Part shown: positions 6,227 to 10,790 of the stretch, piece after piece | Position numbering within the stretch: the first letter of the stretch is position 1 | How the letters are laid out: each line of letters begins with the position of its first letter | DNA from: Actinomycetes bacterium | Lineage (GTDB): Bacteria; Actinomycetota; Actinomycetes; Actinomycetales; Microbacteriaceae | Assembly (NCBI GenBank): GCA_023432005.1 | Contig: JAEYVF010000173.1 | Coordinates: 1-10,790, forward strand | Direction of reading: 5' to 3' | Length of the DNA: 10,790 nt | Notes under the pieces: generated by a model | Database searches by the model: none | What the model was told of the DNA's origin: nothing | Seen by the model: the letters and a program-made list of their open reading frames with translations, nothing else | Made by a program: the position numbers and the translations under genes

Positions 6227-7023
6227 TGCTGCGCTCACTGCATTCCGAGCTGCTCAAGATCGCCACGACGCGCGCGTGGTGGCTCCTGGCCCTCATCCTC
6301 TTCGTGTGGACGGCCTTCAACGCGGGGGTCATCGCCGCGCTCGGCGGCGTGCTCGTCGAGGAGTCGGGCGGGATGTTCGGCGACGACGCCGTGCCCCCGC
6401 TCGTCTACAGCACCGCGACATCCGTCGGCTATGTGTTCCCGCTGCTGTTCGGCGCTCTCGCGTCGACCTCCGAGGCGCGTCACCAGACGCTCACGCCCAC
6501 CTTCCTCGCGACGCCCCGCCGCGGCCTCGTGCTCGGCGGCAAGGTCGGCGCGGGCCTCGCGTGGGGCGTCGTGTACGGACTCGTGGGCCTCGCCGCATCG
6601 GCGGGCCTCGGGGGGCTCGTGCTGCAGCTCGTGGGCGTCGATCCGGGCTTCGGGTCGAGCGACACGTGGGCGCTCATCGCGCGCGCCCTGCTCGCGATGG
6701 CGCTGTGGGCGGTCATCGGGGTCGGCCTCGGCGTGCTCATGCCGAACCAGGTCGCCGTGATCGTGACGGTGCTCGCCTTCACGCAGTTCCTCGAGCCGCT
6801 CCTGCGCCTCGGCACCTCGTTCTGGGAGTGGACGGCCGCGGTGGGACGCTTCCTCCCGGGCGCCGCGACCGACGCCCTCGTGGGATCGAGCATCTACTCG
6901 CTCGTCGCGGGAGGGGCCGCGGACGCCCTCGAATGGTGGCAAGGTGGACTCGTGCTCGCGGGCTATGCCGTGCTCTTCCTGGCGATCGGCGGGCTCACGA
7001 CGTGGCGCCGTGACGTGACCTGA
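6226..7023 (+). CDS. ABC-2-like transporter permease
   Basis: The 265-residue membrane protein is the expected partner of the ATPase before it. About six hydrophobic segments are visible, near residues 19-41, 62-80, 105-135, 148-171, 175-190 and 240-260. It opens with LRSLHSELLKIATTRAWWLL, the SELxKxxTxRxxW pattern common in actinobacterial ABC-2 permeases, and has SEARHQTLTPTFLATPRR (82-99) in the first cytoplasmic loop, another recurrent pattern in this group. The ATG shares its A with the preceding stop, and a strong purine-rich Shine-Dalgarno (GGAGAGGGGGAG) precedes it. Together the pair would form a homodimeric exporter or peptide-response transporter. Substrate is not known, and confidence in the family is good. 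Confidence 0.85.
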   Translation: MLRSLHSELLKIATTRAWWLLALILFVWTAFNAGVIAALGGVLVEESGGMFGDDAVPPLVYSTATSVGYVFPLLFGALASTSEARHQTLTPTFLATPRRGLVLGGKVGAGLAWGVVYGLVGLAASAGLGGLVLQLVGVDPGFGSSDTWALIARALLAMALWAVIGVGLGVLMPNQVAVIVTVLAFTQFLEPLLRLGTSFWEWTAAVGRFLPGAATDALVGSSIYSLVAGGAADALEWWQGGLVLAGYAVLFLAIGGLTTWRRDVT

Positions 7024-7041
7024 CGCTCGGAAGGGGGCGGG

Positions 7042-7620
7042 ATGCTCGAAGAGGAATACAACCCGCGTCGACGCCTGCCTCCCCACTTGCGCAAGCGGCC
7101 CGAGCCCGAGCCCGACTTCTCCTTCTCCATCCGCGACGCGACGGAGCAGGACCTGCCCGACATCCGCGAGATCTACAACCACTACGTGGCCAACTCGACG
7201 GTGACCTTCGACGAGGAGCCGCAGTCGCTTCGCGAGCTGCGCTCCAAGTTCCGCCACAACGCGAAGCTCGGCTACCCCTGGCTCGTCGCCGTCTCGCCCT
7301 CGGGGCAGATCCTCGGCTATGCGAACGCGTCGCCCTGGAAGCAGAAGGCCGCCTACCGCTTCACCGTGGAGAACTCGATCTACCTGCGCGCGGCGTCGAC
7401 GGGCAAGGGGCTCGGGAAGGCGCTCATGGGCGAGTTCCTGCGACGGGCGAAGGAGGCGGGCATCAAGGAGGTGATCGCCGTCATCGCCGACAAGGGCGCG
7501 GAGGCGTCGATCGCCATGCACCGCTCGTTCGGCTTCACGGAGATCGGCCACATGGGCAAGGTCGGCTACAAGTTCGACCGATGGCTCGGCACCGTGCTGA
7601 TGCAGAAGAGCCTCAAGTGA
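7042..7620 (+). CDS. GNAT N-acetyltransferase, phosphinothricin acetyltransferase-like
   Basis: This 192-residue protein has a GNAT domain from about residue 28. The block IREIYNHYVANSTVTFDEEP (41-60) is characteristic of the phosphinothricin/methionine-sulfoximine acetyltransferase group. AYRFTVENSIYL (104-115) contains the family glutamate (Glu110), and STGKGLGKALM (119-129) is the acetyl-CoA pyrophosphate loop. Such enzymes transfer acetyl from acetyl-CoA to amino groups of amino-acid analogues. The first 26 residues, NPRRRLPPHLRKRPEPEPDF, are an unusual charged proline-rich extension. No in-frame start lies between it and the domain, and GGAAGGGGGCGGG precedes the ATG, so the extension appears genuine. 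It follows the ABC permease by 18 nt and overlaps the VOC gene (GTGA). True phosphinothricin activity is not established, and housekeeping detoxification is equally likely. Confidence 0.85.
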   Translation: MLEEEYNPRRRLPPHLRKRPEPEPDFSFSIRDATEQDLPDIREIYNHYVANSTVTFDEEPQSLRELRSKFRHNAKLGYPWLVAVSPSGQILGYANASPWKQKAAYRFTVENSIYLRAASTGKGLGKALMGEFLRRAKEAGIKEVIAVIADKGAEASIAMHRSFGFTEIGHMGKVGYKFDRWLGTVLMQKSLK

Positions 7621-8045
7621 GCGCCCTGCAGCTGCGGCTCGTGCTGGAGACCGCCGACCTCGACGCGGCGCTCGCCTTCTACCGCGACGGTCTCGGCCTG
7701 CCCGTGCTCGAGGCGTACGAGGCCGAGGGCGACGCGCGCGTCGTGATCCTCGGCATCCCGGCGGCGACGCTCGAGCTGGCCAACCGCGCGCAGATCGACT
7801 TCATCGACGATGTCGAGGTGGGCCGTCCCGCCGCGCACGTCTACCCGCTCACGATGCGCGTGGCGCTCGAGGTGGCCGACGCGCAGCGGACGACGGACGC
7901 CGCGGTCGCCGCCGGCGCGGAGCTCGTCGCCCCGCCGACCCCGACCCCGTGGAGCTCGCTCAACGCGCGCCTCGAGGGGCCGGACGGCGTCGCCCTCACC
8001 CTGTTTCAGGAGCTGGAGCAGAGCGAGGGCGACGGCGAGGGCTGA
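7617..8045 (+). CDS. VOC (glyoxalase/bleomycin-resistance/dioxygenase superfamily) protein
   Basis: The 142-residue protein carries one VOC domain made of two beta-alpha-beta3 units. The first runs from LQLRLVLETADLDAALAFYRDGLGLPVL to ATLELANRAQ (4-59). The second runs from MRVALEVADAQRTTDAAVAAGAEL to LNARLEGPDGVALTLFQEL (80-133). Superfamily members include metal-dependent lyases and dioxygenases as well as antibiotic-binding resistance proteins; a full set of metal ligands is not obvious here. GTG 7617 is preferred because it gives the first beta strand directly and overlaps the GNAT stop codon as GTGA. The tail ends in an acidic EQSEGDGEG. The stop lies 3 nt from the convergent ABC permease gene. 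Substrate unknown. Confidence 0.8.
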   Translation: MSALQLRLVLETADLDAALAFYRDGLGLPVLEAYEAEGDARVVILGIPAATLELANRAQIDFIDDVEVGRPAAHVYPLTMRVALEVADAQRTTDAAVAAGAELVAPPTPTPWSSLNARLEGPDGVALTLFQELEQSEGDGEG

Positions 8046-8048
8046 GCG

Positions 8049-8819
8049 TCAGCTGCGCGGGGTGGCCCTCCGCAGCAGCAGGTGGCCGAGACCCGCGGCG
8101 AGCACCGCCGGCACGAGCAGCACGCTCGCGACGCCGAGGGTGCCGAGCTCGATGACCCGCTCCCAGAAGCCGCCCCAACTGCCCGTGAAGGTGAGGATCG
8201 CGACGCCCGCCACGACGAGCGCACCGAGCACGAGGAGCGCCGTCGTGAGGCCGAACGCCTTCCAGCGCACGAACACGGCGGCGAAGATCATGCCCGTGAA
8301 GAAGAAGAACACGAACCAGCAGAAGTAGATCCACCACTGGGCGAGCCAGCCGGCGTCGGTCGCGAAATAGGCGGAGCCGAAGAAGCTCCCGTGCACCCCC
8401 CAGCCGTCGGTGAGCTGCTCGAGCCAGCGCCCGAAGGTCATGACGAGGGCATAGCCCGCCGAGAGCAGCACCCAGGTGAGTCCCGCGCCGGTGCTGAAGG
8501 CGCGGCGCGTGGAGCCGTAGCCGAGCGCGAGGGGGAAGGTGAGGTTCACCGCCTGCACGGCGACGACGAGCATGTAGAAGAAGATCCACGCGCTCGCACC
8601 GTTGTAGCGGATGCCGTCGGCCGCGTCGGCCGCGTCCGTGCCCGAGACCGAGCTCATGATCATCCACCAGATGAACCACGTGGCGAGGAAGATGAGCCCG
8701 ACGATGAGCAGCGGCATCCCGATCGTGGTGGCCGGGTTCGCCGTGAGCAGCCGCACGACGCGCCAGACGCGGGCGCCCGGCGAGGCGGGGGAGTGCGTGG
8801 GGGTGGTGACGGCGGTCAT
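8049..8819 (-). CDS. Membrane permease of a YtrA-type ABC module
   Basis: The 256-residue protein has about six hydrophobic segments (near 31-55, 76-100, 113-133, 158-184, 190-210, 226-250) and no recognisable catalytic motif. The third gene in a GntR-ATPase-permease unit, it is most likely the membrane half of the transporter. The N terminus (1-20) is a short cytoplasmic Thr/Pro/Ser-rich tail. LALGYGSTRRAFSTGAGLTW (97-116) is the type of cytoplasmic loop seen in ABC-2 permeases of these modules, where STRR is recurrent. The ATG overlaps the ATPase stop (ATGA) with GGAG 8 nt upstream, so translation is coupled. The fourth segment is strikingly aromatic (QWWIYFCWFVFFFF). Without the neighbours it would only be a hypothetical membrane protein. 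Role is probably envelope-related export or stress, by inference from YtrA-family operons. Confidence 0.7.
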   Translation of the reverse strand: MTAVTTPTHSPASPGARVWRVVRLLTANPATTIGMPLLIVGLIFLATWFIWWMIMSSVSGTDAADAADGIRYNGASAWIFFYMLVVAVQAVNLTFPLALGYGSTRRAFSTGAGLTWVLLSAGYALVMTFGRWLEQLTDGWGVHGSFFGSAYFATDAGWLAQWWIYFCWFVFFFFTGMIFAAVFVRWKAFGLTTALLVLGALVVAGVAILTFTGSWGGFWERVIELGTLGVASVLLVPAVLAAGLGHLLLRRATPRS

Positions 8820-9724
8820 GCGGAGACTCCATTCGTGCGGTCGGCGGTCTCGCCGGCGGTCGTGCGGATGACGAGCTGCTGGAGCGAGACGGGCGCGAGC
8901 TCGAGTCCCGCCGCGCGGGCCTCAGCCCGCCCGGCCTCGTCGAGCCCTGCGATGGTCGCGGTCGCGAGGCCGCCGAGGGCGCTGCGGTGCAGCACCTCGC
9001 GGCCCGCGGTGAACGACTCGACGACGGAGCGCGCGCCCACGACGTCGATCGCGGAGCCGCGCAGCTCCTCGGCATCCGCGTCGATGATGATGCGGCCCTC
9101 GTCGATCACGACGACGTGCTCGAGCAGGTTGGAGACCTCGTCGATCAGGTGCGTCGAGAGCACGACGGTGCGCGGGTGCTCGGCGAAGTCGGCCAGCAAG
9201 GTGTCGTAGAAGAGCTGCCGGGCCACCGCGTCGAGCCCGAGGTACGGCTCGTCGAAGAAGGTCAGGGGTGCGCGGCTCGCGAGGCCGACGATGACCCCGA
9301 CGGCCGAGAGCTGACCTCGCGAGAGCTTCTTGACGCGGCGGTTCAGGGGCAGGCGGAAGCGCTCGACGAGGTCCTCGGCGAAGTCCTCGTCCCACTCGGG
9401 GAAGAACCACGGGGCGCTGCGCAGCACGTGCTTCACCCGGAAGTCGTCGGGGTAGCGCTGGCTCTCCTTGATGAAGCACACCCGGTCGAGCACGCGCGCG
9501 TTCTCGACGGGCGACTCTCCGAACACCTCGACAGCGCCCGCGTCGGCGAACTCCTGCCCGGTGAGCAGCTGCATGAGCGTGGTCTTGCCGGCGCCGTTGC
9601 GTCCGAGGAGACCGTGGATGCGGTTCTCCTCGAGCGCGAAGCTCGCGTCGGCGACGGCGTGCACGGCGTTCGCACCGTGGCCGTAGGTCTTGCCGAGTCC
9701 TTCGACGCGGATCACGGTGGTCAT
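8816..9724 (-). CDS. ABC transporter ATP-binding protein, YtrB-like
   Basis: This 302-residue ATPase has Walker A GRNGAGKTT (41-49), signature LSRGQLSAVG (134-143), Walker B LTFFDEP (154-160), a D-loop YLGLD (161-165), and H-loop STHLIDE (190-196, His192). The Q-loop position reads VCFIKESQRYP, with Glu87 where Gln is usual. LSRGQ and EPYLGLD are typical of ATPases found next to YtrA-type GntR regulators. Residues from about 225 form an extra C-terminal region. The ATG at 9724 overlaps the gntR stop (ATGA) and has AGAGGA 7 nt upstream. It should pair with the permease after it, whose start it overlaps by 4 nt. Likely dimeric and membrane-associated; substrate unknown. Confidence 0.9.
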   Translation of the reverse strand: MTTVIRVEGLGKTYGHGANAVHAVADASFALEENRIHGLLGRNGAGKTTLMQLLTGQEFADAGAVEVFGESPVENARVLDRVCFIKESQRYPDDFRVKHVLRSAPWFFPEWDEDFAEDLVERFRLPLNRRVKKLSRGQLSAVGVIVGLASRAPLTFFDEPYLGLDAVARQLFYDTLLADFAEHPRTVVLSTHLIDEVSNLLEHVVVIDEGRIIIDADAEELRGSAIDVVGARSVVESFTAGREVLHRSALGGLATATIAGLDEAGRAEARAAGLELAPVSLQQLVIRTTAGETADRTNGVSA

Positions 9725-10074
9725 CGTCCGTCCTCTCGGATCATGGCGGCGAGCTGCACGGGGGTGATCCCGAGTCGCTCGGCCTCGGTCAGCAGGGGAG
9801 CGAGGTACTGCTCCCGGAATCGATCGCGGCGCTGGGCCACGAGGCGCGCGCGGGCGCCCTCGGCGACGAACATGCCGATGCCTCTCTTCTTGTAGAGGAC
9901 CCCCTGGTCCACGAGCAGGTTCACGCCCTTCGCGGCGGTCGCCGGATTGATGCGCAGGAACGCGGCCAGCTCGTTGGTGGAGGGGACCTGGGTCTCCTCC
10001 GGGAGGCGCCCCGCGACGATGTCGTCCTCGAGCTGTTCCGCGATCTGCAGGAAGATCGGGCGGCTGTCGTCCAC
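9721..10074 (-). CDS. GntR-family transcriptional regulator, YtrA subfamily
   Basis: The 117-residue protein has a GntR winged helix (about 5-72): PIFLQIAEQLEDDIVAGRL, then the recognition region VPSTNELAAFLRINPATAAKGVNLLVDQGVL and the wing YKKRGIGMFV. Only about 45 residues follow, forming the short two-helix dimerisation tail that defines the YtrA subfamily. These are usually autorepressors of adjacent ABC genes. GTG 10074 is chosen because GGGAG lies 5 nt upstream, it gives the standard N terminus, and the longer in-frame reading to 10362 would overlap the amidase gene and lacks GntR similarity. It is the first gene of a three-gene unit joined by ATGA overlaps. A palindrome lies over the predicted promoter. 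Confidence 0.9.
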   Translation of the reverse strand: MDDSRPIFLQIAEQLEDDIVAGRLPEETQVPSTNELAAFLRINPATAAKGVNLLVDQGVLYKKRGIGMFVAEGARARLVAQRRDRFREQYLAPLLTEAERLGITPVQLAAMIREDGR

Positions 10075-10096
10075 GTGGGCTCCCGGTTGGTGGGTG

Positions 10097-10120
10097 GGTT
10101 CATTACTTGAGTAACTAACC
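10097..10120. promoter_or_regulatory. Candidate operator for the YtrA-type regulator
   Basis: An imperfect 24-bp palindrome has half-sites GGTTnnTTACT and AGTAAnnAACC around a central 2-bp TG; 9 of 11 positions match between arms. It is AT-rich in a GC-rich region and covers the predicted -10 and start site of the gntR unit. Autorepression through this site is likely by analogy with the family. Confidence 0.65.
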
Positions 10121-10145
10121 AACCATGCGGGACCCCGGATGTCAA
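10117..10145 (-). promoter_or_regulatory. Predicted promoter of the gntR-ABC unit
   Basis: On the minus strand a perfect TTGACA -35 (10140-10145) is followed after 17 nt by TTGGTT (10117-10122), a weak -10 box. The predicted start near 10110 falls inside the palindrome and leaves a leader of about 36 nt with a Shine-Dalgarno (GGGAG) before the GTG. The -35 box is clear, the -10 assignment less so. Confidence 0.45.
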
Positions 10146-10158
10146 CCCCGCATCCGCC

Positions 10159-10164
10159 TACGCT
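10159..10164 (+). promoter_or_regulatory. -10 box of a leaderless promoter for the amidase gene
   Basis: TACGCT is followed by CGGAGG (6 nt) and GTG at 10171. The spacer also resembles a Shine-Dalgarno but abuts the start codon with no gap, so it could not act as one. Its expected -35 position overlaps the -35 region of the divergent gntR promoter. Confidence 0.45.
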
Positions 10165-10170
10165 CGGAGG

Positions 10171-10790
10171 GTGTTCGAACTCCACCACCTCACGGCCGTC
10201 GAGCAGCTCGACTGGCTGCGTCGCGGCGAGGTGACGCCGCGCGAGCTCGCCGAGCACTACCTCGGCCGCATCGCGCGGCTCGACGCGGGGCTCGGGGCGT
10301 TCGCGCGCGTCGACCCGGATGCCGCCCTCCGGCGCGCGGACGATGTCGCCTCGCTCCCGCATGCGCTCGCGCTGTGGGGTCTGCCGCTCGCCGACAAGGC
10401 GCTCGTCGCGCGAGCGGGACGCGAGACGAGCTTCGGATCCCGTGCGTTCGCCGGCTTCGTGCCGGACGAGAGCGACGAGCTCGCGATCGTGCTCGACGAC
10501 GCGGGGGCGGTGAGCCTCGGCGCGACGGCTGCGCCCGAGTTCGGCTTCCCGAGCTACACGGAGCCGCTCGCCGGGCGGCCCGCGCGCAACCCCTACGACA
10601 CGGGCCTCGGTGCGGGCGGTTCGAGCGGGGGCGCCGCCGTCGCCGTCGCCGCCGGGCTGCTTCCCGTCGCACCGGGGTCCGACGGCGGGGGATCCATCCG
10701 TATCCCCGCGGCGGCGACCGGCCTCGTGGGGCTCAAGCCCTCGCGCGGGCGCGTCCCCGCGGCGTCGGGCTTCGCGAGTCTCGCAGGGCT
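10171..10790 (+). CDS. Amidase-signature family hydrolase, 5' part only
   Basis: The first 206 residues of an amidase-signature enzyme run off the right edge. This family hydrolyses amide bonds with a Ser-cisSer-Lys triad. The lysine is Lys76 in WGLPLADKALVARAG (69-83). The glycine/serine signature GAGGSSGGAAVAVAAG (147-162) holds the cis-serine (Ser151), and PGSDGGGSIRIPAA (168-181) holds the nucleophile Ser175; the 24-residue distance between serines is the family's. The residue after the lysine is Ala rather than the usual Asp. The GTG at 10171 sits 6 nt behind TACGCT and starts at the family's usual first helix (LTAVEQLDWLRRGEVTPRELAEHYL). It is divergent from the gntR unit. Substrate cannot be told; a GatA subunit is unlikely without gatC/gatB nearby. 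Confidence 0.85.
   Translation, partial: MFELHHLTAVEQLDWLRRGEVTPRELAEHYLGRIARLDAGLGAFARVDPDAALRRADDVASLPHALALWGLPLADKALVARAGRETSFGSRAFAGFVPDESDELAIVLDDAGAVSLGATAAPEFGFPSYTEPLAGRPARNPYDTGLGAGGSSGGAAVAVAAGLLPVAPGSDGGGSIRIPAAATGLVGLKPSRGRVPAASGFASLAG

Noticed and set aside
4154..6238. Very long minus-strand open frame (694 codons) opposite S51, ung and the ABC ATPase
   Set aside because: It is the mirror of strongly codon-biased genes in GC-rich DNA. Its translation is Arg/Asp/Glu/His-rich low-complexity sequence with no recognisable domain, and it crosses three well-supported genes.
10075..10362. Longer gntR reading with 96 extra N-terminal residues
   Set aside because: It would overlap the divergent amidase gene, promoter and operator; the GTG at 10074 gives a standard YtrA-type N terminus and has a Shine-Dalgarno.
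1..10790. tRNA/rRNA genes, CRISPR array, transposase or integrase
   Set aside because: None was seen; coding density is nearly complete and no direct-repeat arrays or terminal inverted repeats were noticed by eye.

Overview
The window looks like chromosome from a high-GC Gram-positive bacterium, most likely Microbacteriaceae or a close actinobacterial relative. The grounds are the very strong G/C bias at third codon positions, tightly packed genes with ATGA/GTGA overlaps, frequent GTG starts, leaderless starts directly behind TANNNT boxes, and actinobacterial-style Ung and MetY sequences. No mobile element, tRNA, rRNA or CRISPR array is visible. Taxonomy is inferred, not tested.

Layout from left to right. 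(1) Minus strand: the first 65 codons of metY (O-acetylhomoserine sulfhydrylase), cut by the window edge, with its own promoter and a leader hairpin. Upstream of it lies an acyltransferase-3 membrane protein (319-1428). (2) A 35-nt divergent promoter region, then a plus-strand SDR oxidoreductase (1464-2234). The SDR meets, end to end, a minus-strand MFS transporter (2236-3726). (3) A second compact divergent promoter region, then a plus-strand unit: a 27-codon leaderless small ORF, a peptidase S51-like protein and uracil-DNA glycosylase (ung), all joined by stop/start overlaps. A GC-rich hairpin follows ung. (4) A plus-strand unit (5327-8045): an ABC ATPase with an E-type Q-loop, an ABC-2-like permease, a phosphinothricin-type GNAT acetyltransferase and a VOC protein. 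(5) A minus-strand unit transcribed gntR (YtrA type) - ABC ATPase - permease (10074 down to 8049), its genes overlapping by ATGA. A 24-bp imperfect palindrome lies over the predicted promoter. (6) A divergent, partial amidase-signature gene (10171 to the edge).

Functionally this is mostly housekeeping metabolism and repair (metY, ung) mixed with envelope and efflux functions (acyltransferase, MFS, two ABC modules). The ABC-GNAT-VOC unit has a resistance- or detoxification-like composition, but no biosynthetic genes accompany it. The YtrA-type unit looks self-regulated.

The most distinctive signal is architectural. Six transcription-unit starts carry a -10-like box (TAnnnT) exactly 6-7 nt before the start codon, while internal genes and the two genes with regulatory leaders carry Shine-Dalgarno sequences. 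I found no convincing wholly new biological system. The best leads are the leaderless 27-codon ORF coupled to the S51 peptidase and ung, and the YtrA operator.
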